A stretch of DNA of 64,000 bases, from contig JAYGXS010000005.1 in NCBI GenBank assembly GCA_036362985.1, positions 28,798,314 through 28,862,313 of the forward strand. The letters are read 5' to 3'. This document shows positions 33,056 to 45,167 of the stretch, in pieces; within the stretch, counting starts at the first letter, position 1, and each line of letters starts with the position of its first letter. The DNA comes from Ligula intestinalis. Lineage: Eukaryota; Platyhelminthes; Cestoda; Diphyllobothriidea; Diphyllobothriidae. The notes beneath the pieces were generated by a model. The model saw only the letters and a list, made by a program, of their open reading frames with translations. It was not told the origin of the DNA and did not search any database. The position numbers and the translations under genes are program-made.

Positions 33056-34054
33056 CTACGGCTCATCCCATTTACCGATTATGCACTCAATCGAAAAGGC
33101 CGATGGACGAGATACCGGAGGTTGCCGGGAAGCATGGAGTTCCACATGTTCGTCTTCATGCAACCGATGGTGGGGCAAGCTATTGGGAGAAGAGGTCATA
33201 ACCAAATCCAAAGGCAAAACATCGTCACTGGGTGAATTTGATGGCTCCAATGGTTCCTGCGTTTCCATTGAACCGGGAAGCATTATTTCTGGAACCGGAG
33301 TTTGCATTGAAAACATACTTGCAGGCGGGGCTTTACAAGAGCTGGTCTGAGTGCGCTTATACCGTTTACGCCGTCGAAGAAAACTGCCATTTGTGAACAT
33401 GCCTTTGGAATTGGGGTCCAACGTCCAGTAATTTCCCTTCCCCGTGCTGCCGGCTTCACGAGGCACTTTAACGAAACAGTCATTGAGGGAGAGGTTGTGT
33501 CGAATGGAGTTCTGCCAGGAGGGGAAGCGTTCACGGTAGTAGGGAAAACGTGAGGAGATGAAGTCACAGATGCCAGACAACGTGAGTCGGCTGTTCGGAG
33601 CATTGAGTATGGCCATCGTAATCAGGGCAATGTAGGAGTACGGTGGCTTAACGGAATGCACAAAAAACTCCTTTTGGTCACGCGAGCTCCCGGTAGAATC
33701 ACAGGTTTGCTCGAAGGGCTCCTGAAGTCTCCCGAATTGTTCCGCCGGAGGACTGTGTGTGGAATCACTGAGACTGTATCCTCTCCCACAGGGGGTGGGT
33801 GAGGTGTTCTCGGCCGCAGTGGACCCACTGCTGCTGAGAGCATCTAGGGCAGCTTTGTAGAATAGACTGTCGTGCAGGAAACTCGGACTGGTCGGCTCCT
33901 GTGCCGGCGGATGACTTCGAAACACGTCCTGTGTCATCACAGCACTGAAAATTTGCATCTGCAGTCGAAACAGATCGTCCCCGGCTCTCTGCCACAGCGC
34001 TTCCGGTGCTTGCATCTGCGATTGTGTGATGAGCGGCAACCAAACCCCCTGCAT
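33056..34054 (-). CDS. foxD: FoxD-like forkhead transcription factor, single exon
   Basis: The gene encodes 332 residues in one uninterrupted exon. The forkhead DNA-binding domain spans residues 135-234, from [15 protein letters not shown] through [19 protein letters not shown] (recognition helix) to [12 protein letters not shown] (wing 2 and basic tail). [20 protein letters not shown] and NGSFLRRRK are characteristic of FoxD; FoxQ2 is the main alternative. FSIECIIG at residues 320-327 fits the eh1-like Groucho co-repressor motif FSIxxI(I/L), found near the C-terminus of many FoxD proteins, so repression of target genes is likely. Flanks are low-complexity and Ser/Pro-rich. FoxD genes are commonly intronless. 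It sits alone between repeats with no conserved neighbour. The ATG at 34054 is the first of the frame, and no better start was seen. Confidence 0.94.
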   Translation of the reverse strand: MQGVWLPLITQSQMQAPEALWQRAGDDLFRLQMQIFSAVMTQDVFRSHPPAQEPTSPSFLHDSLFYKAALDALSSSGSTAAENTSPTPCGRGYSLSDSTHSPPAEQFGRLQEPFEQTCDSTGSSRDQKEFFVHSVKPPYSYIALITMAILNAPNSRLTLSGICDFISSRFPYYRERFPSWQNSIRHNLSLNDCFVKVPREAGSTGKGNYWTLDPNSKGMFTNGSFLRRRKRYKRTQTSSCKAPPASMFSMQTPVPEIMLPGSMETQEPLEPSNSPSDDVLPLDLVMTSSPNSLPHHRLHEDEHVELHASRQPPVSRPSAFSIECIIGKWDEP

Positions 34055-34474
34055 TGTGAGAATGATGACAACTAGTGTGACTCCTTTCTGCCAGGTGCTG
34101 TGTGTTAGGTCACTCTACCAGTTATTGGTCGGCATGTGCATCCGCGACACTGCTCGTCTTTCGATTGGGCAAAACTGGCCAATCACGCTGCCAATACAGC
34201 CGCACCCCACCAGTAGCGCCCATCGACTGCCTGCCAGACTGTCCAATAAACACTTCGCGCGAACACCTGAGACACCTGATTTCAGACCATAGGCGTGGAG
34301 GTACGCCGATAATAGGTTTGACAATTTACGTCCAGCAATTTTTGAGATAAAGAATGCACCAGACAAATTTGGCTAGCATGAATCGTCTGCAAATGGTGCC
34401 ACCAAATAATGAGGGAGTGAGATCCACAGGCGCTAAGTGGGTGAACGTTGAGAGAAATTACCGAAGAATCTAGA
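34055..34474. other. Upstream of foxD
   Basis: Presumed promoter side of foxD. No TATA box could be assigned and no repeat was recognised. Confidence 0.4.
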
Positions 34475-34540
34475 GAAACTGAGCACTTCTGGCTTATGGG
34501 CCTTCGCCAGTCAGTCGGTCTTACTTAATCTCTGGTTTCT
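34475..34540 (-). repeat. Hammerhead repeat, fragment (copy 9)
   Basis: The reverse strand reads GACTGACTGGCGAAGGCCCATAAGCCAGAAGTG split across the stem I, stem II and GAAG parts of the family. The first box is degraded to CTGGCGA. It belongs to the GAAGTG variant. Confidence 0.5.
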
Positions 34541-35264
34541 GAGAACAACTGAGGTTTGAACAGTGGAACAGGCTCGCTATCCTGTCGGCTACGATCAGCT
34601 ATATGGCAGAAGAACTGGCCGATCGCGTTACGGAACTTATTGTTCCCTTCGCGCTTTATAGCTCGATCTAGAGCCAGGTAAACAGTAGCATACATCGCCT
34701 ATCGACAAAGTATTTGTGGAGGATGTGTCACTAGACCAGTAGGCGTAAGGCATAAGTAATTCCAAAGTCGATGCACAATGGCTCCGCCAGTTCCCGTCCA
34801 TGTGTGCTAAGATGAAATTTATCGCCTGTGCAAATGCCAAACATAAAAGTAAGTTTCATATAAACTGCAAGGCAGGCAGGTAAGTCCAGGGCATGGCGAA
34901 TTCAAATGTTTCGGAGAAGTTGCAGAGTTTGGATATTATAAGTTGTCGAGTTTATGCTTTCTTATAGAGAAGCGCACTCGTTACTATACACGTTATTCGT
35001 CCTTTGCTTCATTTGAGCAATAATCTCACCAGCTTTCAACTACATACAATGGGGCTGATAGCAGTAGCAACATAGTCACCAAGTGCTACCAGCATCATGG
35101 TGGATGGATTTTTATACGAAAAGTAAGCACACTTGATTGACGGCGATTAAAGTTGAAGGACGAGCACCTCCGAGGTCGCCGTAGAATACACTACGGCAGA
35201 TTTCGATAGGAGTTATGTACACATTCATGTGCGCTCCGAGACCCATCCGACAAAAAATGTACTC
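34541..35264. other. Intergenic, nothing recognised
   Basis: No repeat, RNA or coding relic was recognised. Confidence 0.4.
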
Positions 35265-35345
35265 TTGTCTAGGACATTGCCGACGATTGACTCGAGCGGG
35301 GGTCCAAAACGTCAGACGAATAAAACTACTGTTGCAGTGACCATG
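35265..35345 (+). mobile_element. Penelope end with hammerhead-like motif
   Basis: CCGACGA (35280-35286 region), GACTC/GGGTC stem II, then CAAAACGTCAGACG, AATAAAACT and GTTGCAGTGACC. It is the end sequence of the beta-type Penelope elements. Both boxes carry a change, so activity is unlikely. Confidence 0.5.
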
Positions 35346-35699
35346 CTCCTTCTGATCGGTAGGCTGAGTTGTTCGCCTGAATTATTTTCTCCAGTTCTAA
35401 GTTATCACCACGTCTGAATTCCAACTGACTTTCATAAGCTACCACAGAAAAATTCGATGACTTTTCCGTCATCAGAATCTAAAGCATTGATACTCATAAT
35501 TCTTGTAAAACCTCTAGAAGCAGAAAAGCCAAATTAATTGCACAATATATTTGGAATATTTGCAAATGATTTGGAGAAGGCTTCGAATGGTTCCTATGCA
35601 TTGTTTCAGCCCATAGTGTAACTTAGTCAAACGGAAATTCCAATACTGCAAGATTCATCGAACGTTGTTCCTTATTATCAATTAAATGTTCGTCACTTA

Positions 35700-36020
35700 T
35701 GGGAGCGACGCAAAAAGTGACGACCTGGCTATATGTCCAACCCTTAAGTCGACCCAGGTTAAGTTCAGTGATCTAAAAATTCTTCAGCCAAATGGTTTCT
35801 CGGCTTCCGAGTCAAATCAGGCTCTACAAGAGTCATCGTTTTTCTGAAAGCAGCCATTTTCTCACACTTTCCGGAAACTAACAATGCAAGATCAAGTACA
35901 TAGACAGAGTTAAATATTTAGGTAAATTAAACTTTCATATAAATTATTCATCTCCGGTGGATAAACTCCACAGGACACTTGAGAAACTCTACGACAAAAC
36001 CCAGAGTTCGTTGAAAATTT
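35700..36020 (+). pseudogene. Possible non-LTR reverse transcriptase fragment
   Basis: One frame reads IKYIDRVKYLGKLNFHINY, then DKLHRTLEKLYDKTQSSLK, which resembles the thumb region (VKYLG motif) of LINE enzymes. The match is short and flanking frames are broken. It directly precedes the Penelope fragment. Confidence 0.4.
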
Positions 36021-36029
36021 AACGCCTTA

Positions 36030-37060
36030 TGGGGCTGTTCGAATTTTGTCAAAAGTTCTACTTAGTCGCTGCAGGAGAAACTTGCAAATAGATCAAGGGA
36101 ACCCCGATCGGCTCCCCAATTTCTGGTTGAGTATCAGAATTGTTCTTATAGGAGCTGGAAAATATTGTTTTCACCCAACAGCCCTCGATCACTTGGTGCC
36201 ATAACGTTAGCGGCACGTTTGTTATCGTCAAAAGGAACACTTTGCAGAATTTCCATGATCATTTGAACTCTAGCCTCCCAGATTTACAATTCACGAGGGA
36301 AGAAAAAAGGATCATCAGCTGCCCTCCCTTAATGTACACCGAAATAGAAATGACTGTTTACAGGAAGATGACAAACACTACACAGCTTTTCCATTTTACT
36401 GACAACCACCCGGTGGCTCACAAACGAAGCTGCATGAGAACACTGTTCAAAGGAATCCAGACTCCCTGTGGTAACCCAGAAGAAAAAGCCCGTTAGGCCC
36501 GATAGCTCCGCGATAACTTTACGCGGAATGCTTATCCGAAGGCCTTCAAAAGCCCATGTCTTCACGTTCGCCTTCCAAAGGACTCAACCGGAACCAGCTC
36601 GTACGATATGACATGCGCTGGCATATATCAAGGACTTGTCAGAAGTGACCGAGCGCACTGCTGCGGAACTAGACGTTGGAATTGCACACCGGCCCAAGGC
36701 TACCATGTGCAGTCGAGTTACGAAAATCAGGGACTGATTAAAACATAGTGAGCGGTCAGGTGTAGTGTGCCATATACTGTGCCTCAGCTGGCCTTGAAGT
36801 TACACAGGAAAAACAGGACGCATACCCACTTCGCCCATACACGAATGTAAGCTTGCTGTAAGACGGGATGATGCATTATTGCAGGTGGCTGCATACACTT
36901 ACGAAATAGGTCACGTAGCTATGAAGATAATCATCCACACCGGCAACAAGATAGGCCGAGAATTGCTTAAAGTCTGGGCCTCCTCTGAGGAGTCACCAGT
37001 TGCTTTCTCGACCTGACACCTGCACACAGAGCCCTGCGCAGTCACCTCCTGACGGATGTC
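36030..37060 (+). pseudogene. Penelope-like reverse transcriptase and C-terminus, catalytic site lost
   Basis: Pieces in shifting frames follow Penelope order. FEFCQKFY and GETCKQIKGTPIGSPIS (with a stop) are reverse transcriptase motif 4-like. WCHNVSGTFVIVKRN is the catalytic box, where YVDDTFVI is expected, so both aspartates are gone. NQLPFLDVHRN follows in shifted frame, then FTDNHPVAHKRSCMRTLFKGI. Near 36920, IIHTGNKIGRELLKVWASSEE corresponds to the C-terminal SRELLESW region. The 3' end joins the hammerhead-like motif at 37105-37190, so the copy reaches its natural end. The GIY-YIG core itself is badly eroded. Confidence 0.8.
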
Positions 37061-37104
37061 ATTGGTAGTTGATTGGTCCCTGTGCCCCATAACTGTAGCT
37101 TGTG

Positions 37105-37190
37105 TTCTCGTTGAGGCTTCTATCTCTTACGATGACCTCCAGCAAGAGTTCGAAAGCTCAAACGAATAAAACTATGATTCCGGTGATCAA
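37105..37190 (+). ncRNA. Hammerhead-like motif at Penelope 3' end
   Basis: CTTACGATGA, GACCTC/GAGTTC stem II, CGAAAGCTCAAACGAATAAAACTATG. The spacing and the following AATAAAACTATG-TCC-GTGATC match the other beta-type ends. GTC of the cleavage site is changed to CTC. Confidence 0.45.
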
Positions 37191-40100
37191 AATTCTTCTT
37201 CTTCAGGTACACACACACCTGGCATGCAAACATTCGTCTCAATTCGTGAGTTTCAGAATTGCTGTTGGTGTTCTCTTCGGTAAACTGACTCTATCCAATT
37301 CGCATGTAGCAGTTCACCTTATCTGCGGCCCAAGATTAAACCTGACACAGTCCAGTGAAAAGACAACAAAACCCTAGCAGGAGTTATTTTCTCTGTCCTA
37401 GTCCTCGGTGCTTACACTTCAGTAGGAAGCAGCTCACGACAAAAGCCACAGAGGTACACGCAGCCCCCGGTAAATCGTGGCTCCAAAATCTGGAGCATCT
37501 GATATGTCTGCGCGTTAATCTGTCCTAGTGGTCATGCTCAGTGTCGTCAAATAACAACTCGACTGGGATGTTTGTTTTGGTGCATAGCGGGGGGGGGGAG
37601 AAGGGGGGAGGGGGGTGGAACCAGGGCCTTGTAATCAACAGAAGACGCCCTACCTCCCTGCCCCTTCCACGCCTTCCGGGCCTCAGCAGACTTAAGTTTC
37701 GTCTCCAATCCACTCACGGATGTTCCCGTTTTTGGAAGAGAGTGAAAGGTCTCGACAGCTGTAACGGGGGGAGGGGAGACGGGACAAGCTAACCTCTTCT
37801 GCCTACTCTTTGTTAACTCACTGTCAAAAACAAGACCGTGTGAGGAGGGCTTTTGTCTGCACACGAAACCACGTCTGGTCCGCTGATCAGGGCCCCGGGT
37901 TCTCAACGTTCACTACCTGAAGTGTTTGTACTCGGAAGACGACGAGGTCTCACTGGCGGACAGTATATAAAACACCTACAGAAGGGAGCATGACTAAGCT
38001 GTCCTGTGATTGGTGATCATATGACGGATGACTGTAGGCTTTCTTTGGAGGATGTAATTGCCTCATTTTCAGCCTAAGCATCGGTATGGATTATTTTTTA
38101 TGGCTACCTAAGTAGAACATGGGAACCTCCCGGCCACTTAAAGTAGGCGACCTTGTGATACATTTCAGGAAAGGTTGATATACCCGTGTGCTAACTCCAA
38201 CACAAAGTTAAACGAGAACCTTAATCTTAACCTTAGCCCCACGATAAACCTAAACCCTACCGTTCACAAAAACCCACACTTCTAACCCTAAACCTAACAC
38301 GAAGTTTAACTCTGACCCTCGCTATCATTCAAAATTTAGTTTTCCTGATGTTGACAGAAAGCTGCATATCTCGCAAGCGATTTCCGAACTCGTGTTCTCT
38401 TTAGGTTACCACACAAATCATTTTTAACAAAACATCATTCATTGTGGTCAAGATACAAAAAAGAAAAGCTGGCTTGCCATGAAACTGTGCAACTACTATG
38501 AGGACAGTTGAAGTCATAGTTGCTGTGTTCCGGTCACCTTCAAAATGATATTTAGCAAGCGATGCAATGGACGCCACAGCGCATTGGATGGAATTCTTCG
38601 GCGCGGTTAATATACGGTGGAGTAGACAACATCCGATAGTAAATGACTTTACCGCCGCAAAACATTGTTTTATTATATTAATCAAAAATTCATCAAAGAT
38701 ATCAACAACAGAGGAGGGGCTCCAAAATACGCGTGTTAAAAATGAATGCACCGTCTAGAATGAAAGCAAGAAAATATAGCAAGGTAAGTATAAGATTAGA
38801 GAAAGAATGTAAGTATCTGCATGTCTTCAGATTAGATGCTGAGGTATGTGATCGGAAAGTAACCAGAAAATGTTCTAAAGGAGTCAAATAATTAGAGTAA
38901 AAAGGATTTTAATGTGTAGAACGATTGACCGATTTTAGGACAGAGTAGCCGTACGTAACTTAGAAAAAGGCCAGAGGAGGCAGGGTTTGGAGTGGGTCAC
39001 AGTCAGAATAAACATTAAAGGGATTTCTGCTCATTAAGTGGAAGACCATTTTTCGAGGACAATGCACACATATTATCCAAGCCATCCTTTAGAAAACACA
39101 GTTCAGTTTCATCATTATTTGGGTAACCAACAACCCTTTCATCGGCATACTTTATGTGTGGGCAGGAAACCTCACTTCATCGGTGTAAAGCGAGGAGAAT
39201 AGATACTTATAGAGAACGCCATGAGTATGTTGTTGCATACAGACTAGACGTACGGATATCGCCATTCTATCCTGCTGCCGAATCTGAGTAGGCATAGATC
39301 GCAGACTTAGATTATGGTTCACATAGTAATTGTCGATTAAATGAAAAGTTTAACGCAAAATCTCAGACGTCTCTTCATTCTTTAACTACAAAAACATAGA
39401 TTTTATGCGAAACCACGTATTTACCGTAGAGAACGCCAACGACAATTCTGAAACCAAGTTATAAGTTGCATAGTAGGTCACAGTAGAGTGCCTAAATACA
39501 TACTCCACTGTGGTTTATATCTACTCTGGGCATGGGCGATCGATGAATAGATGCGTAATACTGGAAAAAAATCATGGCATATCAATTAGATTTACCTGAA
39601 TTGTGGCCTCTCTCTCATTTTTCTCGATCTTTCGTAACTCGCTCCTCAGAAACTAGGAAAAATAGCTGTTGGTAGAACAGAATTTGACTTGACTGAGAAG
39701 CCGATGGGCCATATGGCTGAAGAATCGTCCATGGCTGCACCTAGTCTGGCGTGATCTGAGTGTTAGATACAATTAAGTCCTCTCTATTGATATCGTTCCT
39801 ACAGATGAAGAAAGCTGGGCCTTCGATAACGAACAACGCTCGAGCATGTGTTTGCTTTCCATAAATTCTCTCCAGGCCTGTACATTTAAATCGTAATCAG
39901 CCAGAGAAAAGACGAAGGTTTTTAGAAAGAAAATAGTGCGGTTTTCGGGGCCGTGGGGGGGGAAGGTTGGAGTCAACAATCTGACCAGTGTCAGAGGAGA
40001 CGAACGGCCGAGAAAGGTGATAAGCTGCAGGCTGCTGCCATGGCAACTGTATAGGGACCACTCGAAGGATTAGACGATAAATACAACTGTCTGGCAAACT

Positions 40101-41944
40101 ACCAGTAGAAACCGTTTAAATCCGCTAGGCAATCAGTCCGGACTTTCTGTCACTAAAGGTTACGCAGGAAGTGTGAGCATGAGCACTTTATATTTTGGAA
40201 ATGGACATATCTTTGAATAACAACTATATCGAGGACAGCCATCGAGTGATGTTGTTATTACTAATTCTCATGCAATAAAAAATAGCAGAAGCGGTGCTAC
40301 TGGTCCGTCCTGACCTACATCTGGACTCAAAGTGGAATTTGTATTCACTCCTCAGGCACACAGTGCCGAGGTATGGTGGAGCAGGCCCCTAGTTCAGCTC
40401 TTCTCATTGTAACCAGGCCTAACGGAACAGCGGTATTACCTACAGATGAGAATAGAAATGAATGGAATGGCCACCCATAAGATTTGACTATGTCAAACAT
40501 ACTGTTTGCGGATTAGATGGGCAAATTGTCAGTGCACAAATTCAGTCTCCTTGCCAACGATGAGGCAATCTGGAGGGATGAGGTCGCTGGACAAGACCAG
40601 AAGTAATTGCAAAGAGTGCTTAGATTGCGCGTGACTTAAAACCCCTGAAAGATGGCCGAAGTTATCCACGACCAAATGCGGTGAATCTGCCGTACAGACG
40701 AGAGAGATCAGATACGGTCTAAGATTTCAACTGCAGTCCAATTCGACTCCATTATTTTTGTGAGGGGTCTTTGACGGTTAGTTTGCGTTCAGACTCGATG
40801 ATATCCCCAGATGAAAACATCTTATTCAGACTTGCCAATCAGAAGAAGGAAAAGATCGCTCGAAAGAAAGTTTTATCCGCCCAACGTTTTAAATTTTCCA
40901 TCGAGTCCACGACCAGAAACTTCAACAAGTGCATGTAAAAGTTGCATTAACTGGAAACTATCCCATCATCTGCACAGTTCCCATCGAAATCTACCATCAA
41001 ATTTTCCACTGAAACCTTGATGTAACAGCCCTGTGTAGAAAAAATATTTTGAAACTCTAAACTTACTCATGGTGGGTTTAGCGAGCAGTTGACAAGTAGG
41101 TTGGGGGAAGGGGGGAAGCGTCCATCAGTATTCGAAGCTGATCGACCTTCAGGCACGTGAAGAGTGCCAATCGTGCGCCCAGTTTCTGTAGAAAAAGCCC
41201 TCGACTAAGAGAATTGTATCAATCGCTGCCTTTTCTGCTACTGCTCCTAGCACTTTCGTGTACATCCATAAAAAAAAACTTGTATGACCGCCTAAACTGG
41301 ACACAGGAGCAGGAGCCGCCCAGAATACATGCAAATTTGTGCCAATTTCCGGAGGCTACCTGTATTGCCGGAAATGGGCCATTCCCATTTTCGTGGCTCG
41401 CCCTGTGCAAGTTTTAAAGGCAGCAAAATGTGTGGATAGGGAACAGGGGAAACACCGCTAACCCCCCTCCCCGCCAGTCTACGTTCCTTTCACGCACAGG
41501 CGGATCCCTAAAGACACGCAAAGCAGTCTTTTTTTGAATTGGATCTTATGTTGAGGCCACATTGAGAAGAAATCAGTACAGCTCGGCCCTGAGCTCACTG
41601 AGGCCCAGAGTCATTGCATCAGGTGGTCGATTTGCACGTCACGACTTTTAGCTTGCCATGGCCACTTTCCCTGTTTATTCATCAACCTTAAAGGTAAACC
41701 TCCCATCAAACACAAGGCAATAAGTCCAAGCCAGTGCAACGAGATATAAGAGAGGGCGCAGAGGGGGGATGCGTGAAGCATGCAACTAAATCACACAACT
41801 CACCAGTTTAGTTCGCATTTAGGTCTGACCGTACCCTCGATGAAGCAATACGGATCATATTTCAAGCCCTTGTATACTATGCTTGGTAGAACAAGACGCA
41901 TGGAAGCAGAGTTAAGCGTATACCAAGGGAGACCGTAAAAAGAA
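37191..41944. other. Intergenic, 4.7 kb, no gene recognised
   Basis: It contains the G-rich tract at 37589-37617 and a CTAACCCTAAACC-rich tract at 38190-38320. The 119-codon and 116-codon reverse frames at 37547 and 38401 have no recognised domains. Nothing else was seen. Confidence 0.45.
37589..37617 (+). repeat. G-run cluster (potential G-quadruplex)
   Basis: Three runs of six or more G separated by one to four bases, with a fourth short run nearby, fit a four-tract G-quadruplex pattern. Similar G clusters lie at 50977-50991, 51211-51232 and 56873-56894. Confidence 0.7.
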
Positions 41945-42040
41945 AAGAAGATGAGGCAATCGCCGGAACATGGCGTTTATTGGCCTATCGTTTCGGATTC
42001 TCACTCGAGCACATCATCAGAGACCGTCGCAGATAAGGGT
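41945..42040 (-). mobile_element. Penelope end with hammerhead motif
   Basis: The reverse strand reads GGTCT, CTGATGA, a long stem II region, GAAAC, and AGGCC. GGTCT/AGGCC gives five stem I pairs (one G-U). CTGATGA and GAAAC are both canonical, but the cleavage triplet GUC is altered (GAT before AGG). Confidence 0.5.
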
Positions 42041-43056
42041 GATGAGAACAGCAGGGATGCTATGCAGCCGCGTGGCTAATCCAATCGGAAGATTCAGCAT
42101 TTGTCGTCGGTGGCACAACCCGGTCAGGGGATGCTGGCTGGAGTGTTTCTGCTCCCTGCCATTTTTTGGAACGCAGAAACACTGGAGTGGACGAAAAGCG
42201 TTTCCGCACTATAGTTTTCATCAAACTTTTTGTTTGAGATTCGTTTATCAGCAGTTTGAAAGGTAAGGAAAATGCTCCTTCGGAGAAATGAAAACCATAG
42301 AGCGAAGTTTTACCAGAAAACGCCTCCTACTAAGAAGGTACTCACAGAGCTCTATAGCGTATAATATTGCTATCACGGAATAGTGCTCATGGTCCACGTT
42401 ATATGCCTCTATATTCCAAGGGTCTTTTCGACTAGTCTGATTAACGAAGTTATGGCTTTACAAGTTATGTAAAGCTGTGTCGTAAATGTAGCATTTCATT
42501 GCAGATAGAAACACGCATAGGTAAGCATAAAATAACTCAGAAATCAGGTTTCTTGTACACACGTCTAGATAGGCCCGAGGGGGGGAAATAAAAGAGTACG
42601 CATGACTTCTATGGTCGCCTCAACGGGAAGCGGGAACAGGGAACCGCCAGAACTACACATGGTTTTGCCCTAAATTCTGGGGCAACTAGATTCACGATTA
42701 AGGTGGAGGTAGGGGTAAGGTTGGGGCTAAGGTCTGAGTTAGGATTAGAGTCCGGCTTACGTTTAGATTTTATTGTTATGTTAGCCTTAAAACACGCGGA
42801 GATGTACCTTTGTCGAAATTTACCACAAGGCTATATATTTTAACCGGATATGACATTTATTTGCGCATGCAATCGCTAAGCTCGCTGGTGGTGCCACGAC
42901 CAGGGTGCAGCCAAATAACAGCCATAAATCCATCATTAACATATCATAATATGAATGTATGTGTTTTGCCGATCTAGTAGAGAAGCAATTAAGTTCCGCT
43001 ATGCCCAGGAGCTCGCACCCCAAACCCTGCAGACCGTCACATAGTGACTAAGACGA
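42041..43056. other. Intergenic, nothing recognised
   Basis: A G-rich, GGTTAGG/GGGTAAGG tract lies at 42690-42790, the reverse form of the CCTAA-like tracts. No gene was recognised. Confidence 0.4.
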
Positions 43057-43180
43057 TATGATGAGGTGGGTGCGACAAAGCAAAGGGAGACCGGAATGGC
43101 CATTTCTGGCTGATGACGGCTAATAAGCCAGAACTAGCCATTCCGGTTTCCCTTTGTTTTGTCGGATCCACTTCATCACA
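43057..43180. repeat. 55-bp-arm foldback built from the hammerhead tail
   Basis: The arms at 43057-43111 and 43126-43180 are reverse complements with about 8 mismatches in 55, around a 14-base loop. Each arm holds CAAAGGGAGACCGGAATGG-like sequence, the reversed ribozyme stem III and tail. The loop end still reads CTGATGA and CGGCTAATAAGCCA. Confidence 0.85.
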
Positions 43181-44254
43181 TCATAATATTTTCTGATATT
43201 CAGGTCAAGTGTCCCTAAGCCCTTACTAAGCTTAGGATGGCGAACCCGAGTTCGTCTCCCGTGCTACACGGTCGCAATTGTGACCAGTCCTAGTCCTGCG
43301 TCACCATGCAGCTAAGGGAACTCCCCTATACAGACGATCTTGATTAATTTCGCAAGTAAACAAGCCGATTCACACACAAAGACGGATACGCATGCACGCG
43401 TGCGGACGGATGGCGGGGATATCTTTTTACTTCAACCAAACGATCTGCACAACAGTCGCCCGTCGCGGTTTTTTTAAATTTTCCATATTTGAGACTGCAC
43501 GAAGCCGGGGGGGGGGCGTGAAGCGTGGTCCCAAAGTGTTAAACAATTTCACTATGCATTCGCTGGGTGACGCGCGACCTCTTTGTGGGGGGAGGGGATG
43601 GGGCGACCCACACTAATGGCTAGCCGTTTGTCAAACTTCCCCACCCAGACAAACCTTGCGATCGAGGTGGGGTGCTTGTCATTAGGCGGATTAACAACAA
43701 CGGCAGCCTGGTCGAATGCCCATTGGTCAGAGCGGGAATAGGTATGGGGGGAGGGGGAGAGAACGCCAAGGTGATCGGTCTGTCCGCTGTGGTTGGACCG
43801 CAATGTGGCAAACACAAAGGCGAAAGGGAACAGCTTACTCTTGCCACTTTAGTGCGAATGGAAACTTCTGTTAGAATGTGCACAACCACAGACCAACGGG
43901 GTTCTTGTCCCACAGTCTATGCACGAAATACGTGTGGCCGAAGGCTGAACGTTATCCTGGTCACTCGAGTTTTCCTGCGCTAGTACTTGCCTCGTCGGTT
44001 TTTTTTTTCCAATATGGTGGTATTATTATTGTTTGATTTAAAATAGAATGTGATCAGGGTTCGCGAGCTGGTTCAAACTGGTCCCCAGAGGCTGCATCAG
44101 GTGCCTTGGTTCCCAAACGTGTTTTATCTGGGTCGTACCTTCGATGTGAAAAAATGATTGTTACGCCACAGAATGTGTGAATTGCGAATAGAAGTGTTCA
44201 CATTGGTGCATAAGCATCCACCAATCGGTTACGAGACTCACTTGTACCCTTCTG
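43181..44254. other. Intergenic, nothing recognised
   Basis: Overlapping open frames at 43552-43983 on both strands reflect GC-rich composition with G runs at 43507-43515. No domain was recognised. Confidence 0.4.
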
Positions 44255-44420
44255 CCTTGGAGTTCACCCTCAAGCCCCACCAGCAGCTGCAGAGTGGGCG
44301 GTAGTATAGACAGGCAATATTGCCAACAAAGACAAGGGAAATTGGACTGATCACTTCTGGCTTATCAGCCGTCGCCAACCAGCCATAGCCAACTCCACGT
44401 ATTGCGCCACTCGAACGTTA
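44255..44420 (-). mobile_element. Hammerhead repeat, copy 10
   Basis: The reverse strand has the end of the tRNA-like head, GGCTGG, TTGGCGA (mutated first box), a perfect stem II CGGCTGATAAGCC, GAAG, a TGATCA palindrome in place of TGGCCA, and the tail GTCTTTGTTGGCAAT. Body sequence continues to about 44255. Confidence 0.6.
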
Positions 44421-44943
44421 ATTCATAATTATACGAGATAGAAGGCTGCAGATGAGGACGAGAGGGGAGATCTACAGGCGCAGTGTACCAAAATTGCAGG
44501 ATGTGATCTCTCAAATCTAGAGCAGTTACATTTTACTTACCCTGCAATTTACGGAGTTACCTTCCTAGACCCCTGCGAACTTCGGACGCACAATTATCAA
44601 GGACTTATAAATACCTCTCTGCATCGGGTAAATCTTAGAATGTCCTCAAAACACTTCCAGCTTATTACAAAAAAAGGTGCTTAAATTTACATCGTCCCTT
44701 TAAGTCGTATTGGTAAACCTCAAAATATATTGTACCGTATTATAAAGTGTATGCAGTAAGATGCCATACTCTACGCATATGTACCACCTTATGCCGGCCT
44801 ACGTCTCCTTTGAGACGCTGTGCCCTCGTCAGCGTATAGTTTATGCGACGCCGAATGCAGGTGTGATGATGCAGGTTACTGGACAGCAAACGAGATGATC
44901 TGAATGCCAATGCAAGCGAACATGCGAGTCCCAGGAAGCAATT

Positions 44944-45167
44944 GAGAAGAAGATGACTCGATCGCTGGGAAAATACGTTTATTCACCTGACGTTTCGACA
45001 TCCGTCGCGAATTCATCATCAGAGACATGAGTAGGAAACAGTGGCAGAAACGGGTAATGCATGCACTGCTACTATTTCCTACTCATTTCTCTGATGATGA
45101 ATCAACGCCGCATGTCGAAACGTCAGGCGAATAAATGTATTGTCCCAGTGATCAAGTCATCTTCTTC
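44944..45167. repeat. Palindrome of two Penelope ends, each with a hammerhead motif
   Basis: Arms at 44944-45047 and 45066-45167 are inverted copies of about 100 bp with an 18-base spacer. Each includes TCTCTGATGATGA, ATCC or GCC in stem II, TGTCGAAACGTCAGG, then AATAAATG or a similar end. Both have a canonical CTGATGA, GAAAC and GUC, so each could in principle cleave. Confidence 0.8.
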
